From Paragonimus skrjabini miyazakii (lineage: Eukaryota > Platyhelminthes > Trematoda > Plagiorchiida > Troglotrematidae), in assembly GCA_014338405.1 (NCBI GenBank), contig JTDE01000925.1, positions 52,501-116,500 on the forward strand: a stretch of 64,000 nt of DNA, read 5' to 3'. This document shows, in pieces, positions 1 to 13,500 of the stretch. The notes under the pieces were generated by a model. The model made no database searches. It was not told the DNA's origin and saw only the letters and a list, made by a program, of their open reading frames with translations. Position 1 is the stretch's first letter; every line of letters begins with the position of its first letter. The translations under genes were made by a program, and so were the position numbers.

Positions 1-1522
1 GAACATATAGCGTAGAAACTGACGCATCAACATTGTCACTTCCTTGAAGGAAGTAACCGATCTAACGTGCAATTCACTCTGTCAATCTAAGCTAGTAAAA
101 GAGGTTGACTATCGTCAGCGGAGTTGTTTGGTTTCTTCTCGTCAACTACTTACGTTAGTCAGCACACCGTATTTGTGACAGAGTGGCAATAAGTGATCAG
201 CATGCAGGCGTTAAATAAATGGCCCTGGTGAAACAAGTCCATGCAGCTCATGGAATCTCACAAACCATGTGGACCTTCACCACAGATGCAAATGAAGACG
301 AAGAATTATTACAGTAGACTCTTAAGGAACATTTCAGAGAACAGCTACCATTCTCTTCGCTGCTGGTATCATACAGAAACGAACCCCATTAAGAATTTAA
401 AGAGTCCTTTCCTCGGTTATGAGGGTGATTGATAATTCTATCGTGTTAAATGCAACAAATTCTTTTTATGCGACTTTCTCTTGATGTAAAAAGAAGAACA
501 GGTTGGATAACAATCAGCTACCCATACCATTTTTAAGGTGTAACTATGTGAGAGTTACAATTGTTTGTTTGTCAAATGTTGAGTCGACGTTGTTCGATTC
601 GTATTCAGGTGACACATGTGTATACTTGTTGTTACTAGGACGGCATCAGTTCCTGTGTCACTGCATCAAGGCTCATATAAAATTTTAAGAACTGTGGGTT
701 GTGACGACACAACATGGCTGTGAAGTCTAATGGTAATTCCATGCTGTGAATAGTTGATAGGAGGTGTCCGATCGATGAAGCATACGATGGTGTTCATTGT
801 AGACGCTGAGCTAGACTTCCTTTGTTGTTGGTTATTTGGTGCTGACAAGTCACTATGACATACTAACTTTTACCAATGTTTGTCGTTGATTTAATAAGCT
901 CAAAGTATTGAACAATTATAATTGTTTTAAGTAATAAAACAGTTGTAAGACGGGTTACGATTAAGTACACGCTGAAATCCGCACCAATATTTGAAGATAT
1001 GCAGTTTTAAAATGTCATATCAAATGGCAGATGAAAATTGTTCACACGCTTTGAAGAGACGAAAAGCAATGACATCAGCAAAATGCCTGCAGGAAGTTGC
1101 ATTACATTGTAACAGACTCTTTTAAGACCTGCCTGTGGTATATCAAGTTGGAAGAACACCCAGTATGTTAATAAATCGATGGGTAATGATAAGAAAGAGG
1201 CATAGAGCGTGAAAACCTGGTTACATTCTAACTTCAGTGGGACTTAAACTATTTGACGGAATGCTCTCATTATTGTCATGTCTAAATACTAAACAGATAT
1301 GAGCTTGTGAAAGATTAATAGTTGTGTGACAGGTTTGACAGGCTATACACTCGGAAGCGGAATATCCTTTATGGATATGTGATGGCAACGAGGAAAAGAG
1401 TTTATGAAAGTGATAGTCTAGCGAAAACGACCATCAGAATGCTCATCCCACAGTGTAGCTTATTTAAATAACAAATGCGCCGGTCAGAAAATGAGTAACT
1501 TGCACAATACTGAGTTTGCAAC
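1..1522. other. no recognised gene
   Basis: AT-rich sequence before the mariner. A short open stretch at 221-316 (MALVKQVHAAHG start) ends in TAG without a donor and is not supported. It may be an intron of the channel gene's missing 5' part or intergenic. Confidence 0.6.
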
Positions 1523-1524
1523 TA

Positions 1525-1549
1525 CGAGGGGGAGTCAAAAAGTAATGTC
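1525..1549 (+). repeat. mariner terminal inverted repeat, left
   Basis: Matches the complement of 3056-3080 over about 24 bases and abuts a TA dinucleotide at 1523-1524. Confidence 0.9.
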
Positions 1550-1615
1550 ATTTTATTTCGGACAGGAACATGTATTATACATCAAAATAAAGCTGGTCCT
1601 CTGTGGATCACACCC

Positions 1616-2919
1616 CTACTTCTCAACATAGTCACCGTTACGCTCAGTAGCATCGTTCCACCTTTGAATGAGCGCATGTATCTCTGCCTCATAAAATGTT
1701 GTTGTTTGTTCTTTGAGCCACTTCTTCACTGTGGTTTTCACTTCCTCGTCACTGGAATAATGTTTGCCTCTCAAACCCTCTTTCATGGGGCCGAAGAGGT
1801 GATAATCTCAAGGCGCTAAATCTGGTGAGTATGGAAGATGCCGTAAAGTTGTCCACCCGAATGAGGCAATTGTCTCCCTTGTCTTGATGCTTGTGTGTGG
1901 TCGAGCATTGTCTTGCAGAAAGAGGACTTTGTGGATTGGCAAATCGGGTCTCACTCGTTGGATTCGTGCTCTGAGCCTCGTCAGGGTCTCGTTGTAGGCG
2001 TCAGAGTTTATTGTTTCTCCTCTAGGTAAGAAATCAAGCAGAATGACACCTTGAGCATTCCAAAAGACAGTCGCCATGATTTTTCCGGCTGAATTTTTCG
2101 TCTTGAACTTTTTTGGTTGCGGTGATGATGAGTGGCGCCATTCCATTGACTGCCTCTTTGATTCCGGTTCATAATGGTGAACCCATGTTTCGTCACCTGT
2201 TACGAGTCTTTGAAAGAACGTGTTGTCTCTTTGACTTTGTTCAAGAAGTTCAGTGCAGGCAGTAACCCTGTCAGTCTTGCGTTCGGTAGTCAGTTCTCTC
2301 GGTACCCAGCGAGCACACACATTTGAAAAGCCAAGTGACTGGACTATGTTGTATGCACTTCCATGGCTCACCCCAAGGTTTTCTGCCAAATCATCGAGAA
2401 TTATAAGCCTGCCTTCTCTGATCAGAGCATCTGCTTTTGCTTTAGTGGCAGGACTGACAGACGCCGATGGATGGCCAGAACGTGGTTTATCGGCTACGCT
2501 CATAGTGTTGTGATCCGAGAACACGGATGGCACAAGGGTTATTTATCTGACCAAGCAATACAGGGGTTAAGCATTGAAACAAAACCTGAAACAAAACCTG
2601 AAACAAACCCTNNNNNNNNNNNNNNNNNNNNNNNNNNNNNNNNNNNNNNNNNNNNNNNNNNNNNNNNNNNNNNNNNNNNNNNNNNNNNNNNNNNNNNNNN
2701 NNNNNNNNNNNNNNNNNNNNNNNNNNNNNNNNNNNNNNNNNNNNNNNNNNNNNNNNNNNNNNNNNNNNNNNNNNNNNNNNNNNNNNNNNNNNNNNNNNNN
2801 NNNNNNNNNNNNNNNNNNNNNNNNNNNNNNNNNNNNNNNNNNNNNNNNGTTTCCCCCTCAGCAACAAGGAATTCAATCACTGCTCTTTGTTTTTGACGCA
2901 ACTCTACGGGGGCAGCCAT
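1616..2919 (-). pseudogene. mariner transposase pseudogene
   Basis: Cut-and-paste transposase of the DD34D mariner family. The start MAAPVELRQKQRAVIEF lies at 2919 and the end GDYVEK-stop at 1616. Catalytic Asp 1 is in VTGDETW and Asp 2 in FLQDNARPH. An in-frame TGA at 1808-1810 replaces the codon just before the third catalytic Asp (of the xDYHLF motif, codon 1805-1807), so no product can hold the full triad. Downstream of the stop the frame stays open for 62 codons. The N-terminal third is broken by the N gap and by a short tandem repeat of an ~11-bp unit (2574-2611). Confidence 0.92.
2612..2848. other. assembly gap, 237 N
   Basis: Unknown bases inside the mariner element. A tandem repeat of an 11-base unit (ACAAAACCTGA-like) leads into the gap, which suggests that the gap was caused by an unresolved tandem array. 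Confidence 0.99.
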
Positions 2920-3055
2920 TTTGAATTTTCCTTGTGAGTCTAAAAACATGAACAGTAAGAAACGAACTATTGCATAACGTAAATGATATAATCATTTATA
3001 AGTGGGAAAAAATTCAGGTAATTTTATGAAAAACTTCACCAGAATTAAAAACATT

Positions 3056-3080
3056 GGTATTACTTTTTGACTCCCCCTCG
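3056..3080 (-). repeat. mariner terminal inverted repeat, right
   Basis: Partner of 1525-1549, abutting TA at 3081-3082. Confidence 0.9.
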
Positions 3081-3082
3081 TA

Positions 3083-6000
3083 GCAGTGATTACGATAAGG
3101 ACGCAGTCAGTTTGTGTCATTCGGACAAGCAGGAGTGGATGGGATCTGAAAGTAGTCTCTTATTGTAAAAGCCTATCATTTCTGTTACAAATTAAAACCC
3201 ATCCATACGTAGGCGCAGATTTTGCATTTCGTTTGTCGTCCCTGGCCGGCCTGTTACAAAAAGAAACAGTTGTCGAAGCTCATTATTAATGCGTGTTTCT
3301 GTCACGTCCGAAATTTAAACTTCATCCACAACCAAATTTTCCTACCTAACTTTTTATCCACATTCCTTTGTGAGCAGCGTTTCGGAAGTTCACCGATTTC
3401 TGACTACAGCTCAAATAATCTTAATCTTGGAAACATCTGCTGGAGTTAGAAGGACAGGTAGTAAATCAATTCTCGAGATTATCTGATATTTTGAACCTTA
3501 CTCACAAGCCAATGTGACTGAGTTACGATAATTCAATTGGGCCTGATTTGAGATCAGTGACACAGTGGTTAACACGGCTATTTTGATGGAATGTGTCCGA
3601 CAAGTATATTCAATGTTTACGAGCCTCGAAAATTGATAAGAAGGAAATGTTGAGTTCCCCGCCTCATTTTAAAAGGGTTTTCTGAAAATCATATGTGAAA
3701 ACAGGGGTTGTGGACAAATGGGATGGATGTTCATTTTGTACCGTGTAAATTCTGTATTGTTCATAAGGTTTACCTAGTACACCTGAAACAGTGAGTAAAG
3801 TGCATTTCGTTGTTGTGAACGCTAGACAAATAGACTATGACCACACTCATGATTTTGATAAGGCAAACATTGAAAACAGCAGTTTTATGGTCAGTGGAGA
3901 TGTCACCCACTTTTAGCCGTCGTTGTGGTTGTTCGAATTACACAAGGGTTCTATATTACATTAACATGCAGATTTGTACTCGTTAGTACTCCGATTCATC
4001 GGGTTAACAAGATGGATAGTTAAACCATACTTTAGTTCAACTGGTTACAAGTTACTCTACATTTTATGATAAGTGAATAGGCTCTGTCAATCGGCACAAT
4101 CAATTATCATCCGTAAGTTGCATCTAATAGACACTGTAAATAATACGCACCAAGTAGTATCTTTTATGTTTAGTCTAAAAATTTGTTTCCAAACACAATT
4201 ACATACTAATTGAGGATGTCTCAGACTTGATCACGTTTCTCACTTTCCCAGCCGGCCCTTTTCGGAAAAGGTGCCAAATTTGAGTTTCGCTCATGACGTC
4301 CAATTAATCTTAGCCAAATATTTCCTACTGCCAATCAACAATCATGTAAAGCATTTAAAAACAGTGGTGTTTTTCTCGTGTTACAATATTCAAACTATGA
4401 CAATAACGGGACTAGAGTAATTCAATATAGACACCACCGTTAATAAGGTATACGACATACAGAGACTAAACAATCATAAACCAAGGTCTCATAAGCCGTT
4501 GTCATAACTTTTGAAGCTAAAAGACAAACTGCTGCTTGTCCTCCTTGTGAATTATTTTGCCTCCAGTGATACGAGTCATATGTTAGCCAGAAAGTGTAGA
4601 CTATCGCAAAAAGACCAAAGAATAACAGGTTGTGTTCTCCATAAGTACAAATATAGTTCTTTCGTAGTGATAATACGCTGAAAAAGATGGCCAATTTGTT
4701 ATGCTGGCTTTTACCCCACTCACTTTTAGTGAAGTAGACAGACGGTATGGAGGTAGTGATTATTCAAAGTGATATCGAACGGCGTAAAAATAGTTTGACT
4801 ACAGTCTAGCCACTCTCTGTTGGAGTCATCTCTTTGCTAGCGCTAACCTTGATTCAGTGACTTAGGAAGTAGTGAACTAAATTAAACTAAATTAAGCATC
4901 TGCAATAATTCCAGTCTTATTATTCTACCATTTTAATACAAGTATTGCTGTTTCTGCTCACAAATCAATAAGAGACGTGCAAACTATTCGTCTTAACAGT
5001 ATCTGTGGTTCGCACTCCTATGAAAAACACTAATCCACCTAGAAAGAACGTTTTGTACCATGTGATCAGACACAACGGGTTCTCCTCAAATGTAGGGTAG
5101 ACGAATATTTGTCAAACCAAAATCTTTCATGAAGTGCATGAATCAACTATCTGACCGCATATTCTACAGCAGTACGCAAAGACGGTTGCATCGACTTGAA
5201 TGAATTTAATCAGTGTTAATCACTGAGTGTTGAATGTTGTCTCGGATGTTAGGTAAAATATTTTGATTTCTGACTTCAGTTTACTTGCCGTACTGTCGGA
5301 ATTATGCTCTAAATCCACCAAAAAGCTGTTCAGTGATAAAAGTCTTGATATACGATTGGAGTAGATAATCGATGCTGAGTAATAAACATTCATTTAACTG
5401 AAGGTTCATCACGTCAGTCTTCGAGTGTTGATGTGGGAAATGTAGTCAGTTAGCTTTTCCATTCATCTGGTATGTGTGATTGTCTGAGTAACAACCGATA
5501 AATCGGTTCACCTGATGAGAAGTGCATCAGTTCAACGGTTTTTATTTAGTCATCAGTCAAAAAGATCTCGATGATTCAACGTTTTTTGTTGAAGTAGCAT
5601 TGACAGAAGTAGTTTGTGGTTGCTGTCGCAGAAGCATGACATCAGTAGAAAGCAATATGAGTGGGAGCTGGTTTGGTGGACTAACAGTTTTACGTTGTAC
5701 GATAACTGACCAATTGCATACAGCTTCAGAATCATAGGAGTAGATACCATGGGAATATAAAGCACAGCATTTTCCATTAAAAGTATGTAGACATCGTCCA
5801 TGTAGTTGGCAAAACTGTGGATTTAGATGGTATTTTTGTTTTTGTGAACAGCGCGCATCTTAATGTCAACTTTACATTTGAGGTCGAGACAGACATATGG
5901 ATGTGATTGAATCATCAAGCAGACGGCTCACTTCAGATAGGTGTTCGCATTAAGTAGACGTGGAACGGCTTTTATCAGGCGAAAAACAAGAAACGTTCGT

Positions 6001-7338
6001 ATTACGACACAGATTCATGAAAATGCGTACCGATGACGCGATTTAAGTGGAAACAAAAGTTATATGGCCGACGTTCTCAGAGAACGCCTGTCCACAAAAT
6101 TTAATCATAAATCTGGAGCTAACAACACTGAAAGTTAAACTTCCATTAGTAGAAAAGAGGTTGGGTTAAATGACGTTTGACTATAAAGGAGAGAAGGTAA
6201 CCAAACTGGTGACTGGGAATAAGCAACGCAACTGCGAAGACAGTGTGACACAACCGCGAATCTCCCTTCGATCCCACCTGGCAGTTTATAAAAAACTCAA
6301 AGACACGTTGATTAAATGTGTGGCCTCATGCTGTGTTTGCTCTTTCACATGCTGCTTTGGAGCAGGTTACGTAACTTACATAATTGGATACCTTTCTCTG
6401 AAGACAGGTGAACATTGCCTCCAAGTGGCTGGCTAAAGGCGAGGTTAAACCCACTTCGATTGCAATTATGGCATACCTCATTGACTCAGGGTACCAGTCC
6501 CACAAGAAGAGGTTTTCCAGTTCCTTTATCGCTTGCCTAGCCGTCAAGCCCAGAGAGTCATTTCGTGTTATGGTCACAGGGAAAACGATTTGAATTCGGC
6601 TGTGAAATTCACAGGTGTGTGTACAAACAAAACTTGTCCAGGCCCGAGGGTTGATATGATCCGTTTTACTCACCTGACAACTGGGGAGGCAAACTCATTG
6701 AGTTAATTGCACTCCAGTTATTCTGGTGACTTTATGGGGTTGTTCGGACAATCGGAAACGAGAGAATTAACGGCAGAAAAAATACTCTTCATATTGAAAA
6801 TAAAGACGCCAAAACTTCTCATAAACACTTACTGTCACTATGAGTTCTACCACTGAAACCACCGTTTGAGGTTTGTTTGAAAGCATAAGACATTCAAATA
6901 TCCTTGGCTCTAATCCAATGCTAAGAACGAGAAAGCAGAATACTTTCGTGTCCTCAGAGCCCCGGTTTCATAAAAGCTTTGACGTTTGTACAGTATGCGA
7001 CTATAGCCTGGAAGAGATCCAAGAGTACATTGGTTTTTGTTTAGTCAAACGGTTTTCTCTTTGTTAACGCTATCCAACTCAGCACGAAGGTTGAAACTGT
7101 TGCAAGTCGTACACGCTTGAGCGCACATTGAATCAGTAGATTTCACATCAACATTGAAGTAAGCTCGATAAATATTACACAATCTACTGGCCCAGTTATC
7201 TACAACTACAACGTATACGAACGACGAAATTGTACTTGATTTTATTGTGCTACCATGAACAAGTAATCTGTTTCATGGCTTTCATGTGTTAATTGGTGGT
7301 TATTTTGTATCGAACGTTTGTTTTACAATTTTCCCCAG
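3083..7338. other. upstream of first recognised TRPM exon
   Basis: I searched for the N-terminal TRPM blocks expected before exon 1 and found none with good splice sites and phase 0. A 115-codon minus-strand frame at 6326-6673 has no recognisable motif. A faint copy of repeat R2 lies near 4247-4295. Confidence 0.6.
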
Positions 7339-7513
7339 TTTACTCGTATTGCGACCCGACCAACACGATTGCAATGGCAACAGCTGTTGGCAGAACGATG
7401 GAATTTGAAACCTCCTACGTTAATCATCAGCATCATTGGCTCTAGAGTGGAAGTGAGCAAGCGGTTTAAGCGGACCTTCAAAAACGGACTATGGAAAGCA
7501 GCAGAAAGTGCCG
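7339..7513 (+). CDS. TRPM exon 1 (first recognised): LSDAT beta core
   Basis: The acceptor is ccccag before TTT; the donor is G|GTAAGC, leaving phase 1. It encodes residues 1-58, with the block WNLKPPTLIISIIGS followed by KNGLWKAAESAG. These match the TRPM block that runs from a KEWxLxxPKLLISVTGG-like strand to GLIKAAxxTGAW. The usual GG after the strand is GS here. The block is normally preceded by a few hundred N-terminal residues, so earlier exons must exist; I could not find them. Confidence 0.9.
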
Positions 7514-10500
7514 GTAAGCATCATACCGTAACCAACACATATGTTCATGGATAACTGATCCCGACCAGGCATGCATTGAAATTTCTCGTCTAAGTCAACA
7601 GATAAACAGACTAAACAACTTTCAACCTAAGACTACTTGCGTTATGGATGAGGATGAATTCGAACAGAAAAAACTATATATCAAATAACGGAGATGAGCT
7701 AAGTGTACATACTTTTTGCCCTCAACCCACTGCATGTTTACTGGCTACCGGGTAACAAGTTTCAACAAAATGATTTTCACAAAAGCCTACTGACTATTCA
7801 CGGCTTTCGCTAGGATAGTACCATAGCACAAGCGCCTAGTCTCGATGCACTAATAACAGTTTCTTCAACTTGAGTGAGACTGACTATGCCAACCCCTCCT
7901 TGAATTCTGTTGATACTCTGCAGTTCCATAGTCCTTATAGGCACTCGATGAAGGTAATCTTAAAGCTGTTTGGTGGAAGGAAATGTAGATGTCAGGGCTG
8001 ATCGAGATATAAACATTTCGAGTCTAAAACACTCATCTCAGCGGATGAACGCAACAACCAAAGCAGTCCAACTACTCCTAATGAAGCTGTCGACTCCATA
8101 ACAGAGTGATGAGTCGAGTTTTTGTTTCCTCCATATTCAAAGGAATCGTTCATTTCGGTGACCTTCCCTTTATCTTTTGGAGCCGAACACCTCGCCGTTT
8201 TGTGGGGGTGTGATGTATGATGTAATTCAGCCGAAATGGTTGTCAACACTTCGCTTACACTTGCAAGACATCATCACCAACTAACATCATTTGCAAATCC
8301 CAGCAATACGTTTTTGAGTGGTAGTTTACTACGGATCCCATCAAATATGTCCATCTACCAAATTCTCTCACATAAACACACATCAAATCTGTATGAGACT
8401 AACATACCATGTGTGGGCACCTGGAGTGAAAATCGTGTTTACTTTTTAAGTCTGCTTAATAAAACCTAACACAGGCTAGTATTTCTGGTGCAGGTCAAAT
8501 TCCAAACTGTAGGAACGATTTATGACCATCGTTCACAAACGACATTACTTATTTTAATGGTCCACACCGTAGTCACTGTGTAAACAGGTTAGGATTGCTG
8601 TGATGTCTCCTGCCGAGAGAATTACCGGGATGGTTTTGATCGTCGAAAATCTTTTTGTGTATAGCTCCGATAGGACTATTCGCTGGAAGAGGTATCTAGT
8701 AAAAACGATTTTCGTACCCTATGAAATCATTGCATGGACTGTAGTGCTTCTTCATAGGGAGCACTTTATATTAAAACACGTGTGTATGGTAGAGGAAAGC
8801 ATTAGCTGAATCCCATTTGGAAAAGGTAGACAGATTTAGCAATTTCGTAGTTGGATAAAAATGGATGGGAGACTTTGTGATGGATGACGCTCATGTGACT
8901 TCTGTAAAACTCGCGGCAGTCAAAGGTAAAGTATGGGTTCAACGAGTTATATATTCGCAGAAAGCTGCTTGAAAGGCGTTCCGAATCGGATGTTACTCAG
9001 GACAACCTAATGGACTACGTAACGTATATTGAAAACTGATAAGCTAACGAGCACAACGGCAAAAGTTCCGAGTTCTTGGCATAGTTTTCCAGTTCCACTG
9101 ATGGAAAAAACACGGTTGTTGAATTTAATTTTTGGCGCTGATTTTGGATATTTAAAACTTTTGATTATCTTATCTGATTCATTCACGGCAAACTAATTCG
9201 CTTGAAAGGCACGCATTTCTGGAATTCACCGTTTACCTGGCACACAAAAGCTGCTCTTCCGTGTTGGGTTGAAGTGTTCAAACAATACAAGGTAGAAACA
9301 AGTTGACGCTGAATGATGTCAAGACTCAATAACCAGTTTTTTTGGTTTATTAGGCGAAAGAAAGTGCTGGTTTTATATCACCAAATCGCTTCACCATCAT
9401 CATCATATCATAGACAGCAATACATCAACGGTTCACACTGATGCTTAACCGTCACACAACCAAGAAGGGAAAAAACCTTGTATAAGAAGAGAGAAGAAAA
9501 AAGAAAGGGGAAAAGGGGACATAACCATTAAAAATAGCTACGTCTGTATTCAAACGTTCAACCTGAAAGGTGCTTACATCTTGGTAACAAACAACCGGGC
9601 TGTAAGAAAAAGTAAGGCGTCATCAGCAAGACAGCAAGACGCTCCATAGGACTATTTCCACGCCAAAATTTACTGTTTCTAAAGTTAACTAATATCTCTT
9701 TTCCGTAGCCGACTCGCAAATCTATTAACCAACTCTATACAGTCAATGAAGTAACATATAACATATTTCCATACATTTTAACATAACTAAGCCACAGTAA
9801 AAACAATCAAACTGATTCAGGGTGCTTCTCCTCACTTCGAAATTAAACAGCATGATGCACTATATAACTTAATGTACTGGTTAAGAAAACCCAGCAAGTG
9901 GTTTACGAAACATTTCCTCGCATAGTTCACTACAGACGGGAATACATTTACAAGTTCATACACCCAAAATAATTTAACAGTGAATTGGTAAACAGTTGTA
10001 ATAACAGTGGATTATGACGAGAATAAACAGCCAACAGTATCTGAGTGACAGCTTTTTGTAAACATCTTCTGCTAACTCATTCAACGATGAAGATGCTAAC
10101 TATGTAACTGAGACGGTTCCTTACTTGAACTTTAACTGTACCGTCTCAGCAACAGAAACGATCAAAGTAAACAGACCAACTGAGCCTTGGTCGCGCTGGA
10201 TGTAAACGCATTAGGAACTAAACAATAATTAGCCAAGTTTCGTTTGATGATTCGCTATATTTCATGAGAAGTTTGCTAATTCTATTCAACTCTTTCAGGC
10301 TGTTGGATTATTTCAGACGGACTAGACCGTGGGTTGGCCAGGGTGGCTGGTGAGGCAGTCAGCGACTACAAGGAGGCGTACGGCAAAGATCGGATGACTA
10401 TGGTGGGTGTAGCGACCTACGAGAAGTTGGCATTTCAAGATCTGTTCAACTCTGCCATGAAACAAGTGAGTTTTTACTCCTAAACGCTGAATTGATTGGG

Positions 10501-13500
10501 GAGGCATCTCTTTTCTTTCCGGGATTTATTAGATCCCAGGTCTTACGGTTCGTATGGTTGGGCGACGAATTTCACAGTATACCCGATGTTTTATGATACA
10601 GTTCTCAGCATTATAAAAACTGGTAGCCTTTCGTTTACTAATATCAAAAGGAACTCATGACTATTTCGATTCATTGGGCACGGGCCACCAAGTAGAGATT
10701 CAACTGAGTAATCCTCGGATTAATAGCCAAAGCAGATCTTTAGTATTCTGCCGACCGTGAATTTGTTTTGTTGCTACAAAATAACCTTTACAGTTGTTAC
10801 AGGGTTCGTGAGCCCATAAATGGTTTAGATAACCTAAATTTACCATCTATTTGAAAGAAACATCCAGGTTATTCTAGGCCCAATTTTATCACCGTGAACT
10901 TGGAGGACGTTGAGTAGAAATCACTGTGAGTTCGATATATAGAGAAAGGTTGAAAGTTCGATCGGAGTGATTAACAATATGGCATGGAACAGGTAATGAT
11001 GAGAAACTCTGTATAAGGAGTGACAAATTTAGAAGCTTTTGAAAAAAGTTAATAGATAACCCACTAGTTATTATAGAAGGATCTGGAAAGCTCAGTGTGA
11101 TATGAGGAAGGCCTATTCCTGAATGATTCATACTTCCACTTACTCCCTTGTCAATTGCGACCCTTTATCTTGTGGCGATAATTCTTAAACCTGGTTGAAA
11201 TTGAGACACGGACACATTTTGGTCTACGGGACCTTTAACTAATAGTTCACTTGCATTTCAGCATGTTTCCGCCTGCAAAGTTCATTCGTTCGATTATTTC
11301 ATTCCAGATTTTATTATCCATTAGTGCACTGTACCCAGCTGCAGTGCTGAGGTTGAATCCGTATTAAATTTGTGGTCCCAAAAATCTTGAGTTTTAGGTA
11401 TCCGTGTGTAACAGTAACGAAACATTTTTGGTTGGGATTTATTGGTTAGTGTTAGCTTTCAACCAAAATATAAGATAATTGGGGTCGAAGTTTAAATTTT
11501 GTTAAATCCTAATACATCTGTTTAATACAAAGTAACAGTATCGTTTTCATTATTTAAAATGTTCCGAATGTAATTTTAAAAACATTAAACGCAAGTTTTA
11601 ATGATCGTGATTACATTGCTTAACTGACGTTTTTTTAATCGAAAAGTATCATTAGGTTGTACAGACCAGAGTGACAAGTTGATGAAAGAAAATTTCTACA
11701 CCGATATTCTCACCGTGAAGTGGTTTACTACCACACCAATTCACGAAATCGAGACCATGTTTGCAACGGACAATGTGTGTAAAGTAGTGAAGAGGTTTGG
11801 ACAAATTCCCTCTAATGATCAAGTTATAGATCTTGTTCCTGCATTATGGAAGACCATCTGGAACTGACATTAAAACGCAGGTTCTATTGTAACGCATAGA
11901 TTTAAATATTTTGCGATCTTGACTGTCGTTAATCGTGAACCTCGCTAACATTCTTAATGATGACGAGAGTTTTCACAATCATGTGATCAATCTGTTACGG
12001 TCGTTTTGATAGTTAGAGGCTTCTTGTTTGCTTGACGATTATATGGAAAAATCTACAGTTGTTTTCACATGAGACCTGACGACCCACTTTGGCCTGCACA
12101 ACTCGTGTTATTATCAATGTGTAAATCTTTTGACAGATAGAATTCAACACTTACAGACAGTATAGCTATTCAAGGATTTATCTTCAGGCTTGCGTACACA
12201 CATAGAGCCAAACTTCCCATTTCTGGAATTTGCACTTATCAAATAAGAAACATGAACAGATAATGTTATTGATTAATTGCCGAGATTACCCCCAGAAACT
12301 TCAGTAAGACTGGGGGAATCATTGCAACATTCACGCATACACTAGCTCATTCCATACTGGCCTCCAGCGTTTTATCGCAGTCTCATTCTGCGGCATGTTT
12401 TTCCGTGTGTACTGCATCTTAGGTTTTAGACCTTTTCTCCTTCAAACGCATAGCTCCCCATCCCACTAGTGCAAATTAATATTGATTCATCCATCCCAAA
12501 GACTTACCACGTAATGTCGGATCACGTACACAATTTCACTGCTGTATCCGTACTTACATTTCTGTATTTCTCAAGCGGAGGGGATATAAATGTGTTACGT
12601 CTAAGTGCGATCCACATGTCAATAAGGATTGGTCACAATATGTATGAGAATGCCAAGTAGTTAGTCAACTCACTTTGAGCGTGATCGGAAGCCAACGAGA
12701 TTACCTTCGCTGTCAACAAAAGAGAATTGCATTCTCTGCCATTAATTACTTTGGAAAACTCACTTCCATAGAACTTTGCGAACTGCTATGCCTTTCCCAA
12801 CCTGTTATCCACGATGCCACAATTAGTTGGCAACATTTACGAGATCCGTTAATGGTTGCATGCCGTGTGCAGTTGGCCAATCAAAATTGATTCCGTTTTT
12901 GGTCATTTGCTACTACAGACGTTAAAGGTCCACTGAAACACAACCATATATCTGTTGTAAGTGAACAGGTAAGATTTTCCGAATGCGGCTGCGTATGGAC
13001 TATAATGTTATGTGCACTTTCTGAATGAAACACGCCTGTCCGACTGAACGTTGAAAACGATCCTAACAAAAGATCACTTGGGTTCTTTACTCGCGTTTCC
13101 GGTTTGTTAAACGAATCCTGTCTTTGTCTATGTCAACTCACTAACACATTGTGGTTCTATGTGATAGTCAGGGGTTCATGGATCGTGAAAGACAGAGGGG
13201 GTTCGGGAAGTGAAATCCAACAAGTAACAACCATACATATATGGATTATGCTAAACTGTTTGGACCAAACGTGCCTTTGCATTTCGGATCTGATTCTGAC
13301 GTATTTTTCAATAGACTAGCGGTGCGAAAAGCTGTTTTTCCAAACAAAGTCAGCAGAAATAAACAAAATTGCACGCAGTCGTGATGTACTTCAAATAAGC
13401 GATGAAACTTGGCTACAAATCATATTGGACTAAATCATTATTCTGTGTTGGGTGTTTCAAGGATCAACCACGACTTATAAACGTTACGGACCAATCATGT

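Larger units (their letters stand above)
1525..3080 (-). mobile_element. mariner (Tc1/mariner) DNA transposon, dead copy
   Basis: The ends carry near-identical terminal inverted repeats of about 24 bp, CGAGGGGGAGTCAAAAAGTA-like at 1525 and its complement ending at 3080. They are flanked by TA on both sides (1523-1524, 3081-3082), the mariner target duplication. Transposase lies on the minus strand. The length includes a 237-N gap, so the true size is unknown. Position is upstream of the recognised part of the channel gene; it may lie in an earlier intron. Confidence 0.93.

Noticed and set aside
221..316. Short frame starting MALVKQVHAAHG
   Set aside because: Ends in TAG with no donor; does not match the N-terminal TRPM region.
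6326..6673. 115-codon minus-strand frame
   Set aside because: No motif, no splice sites and no second copy in the window; probably chance or an unrecognisable repeat.
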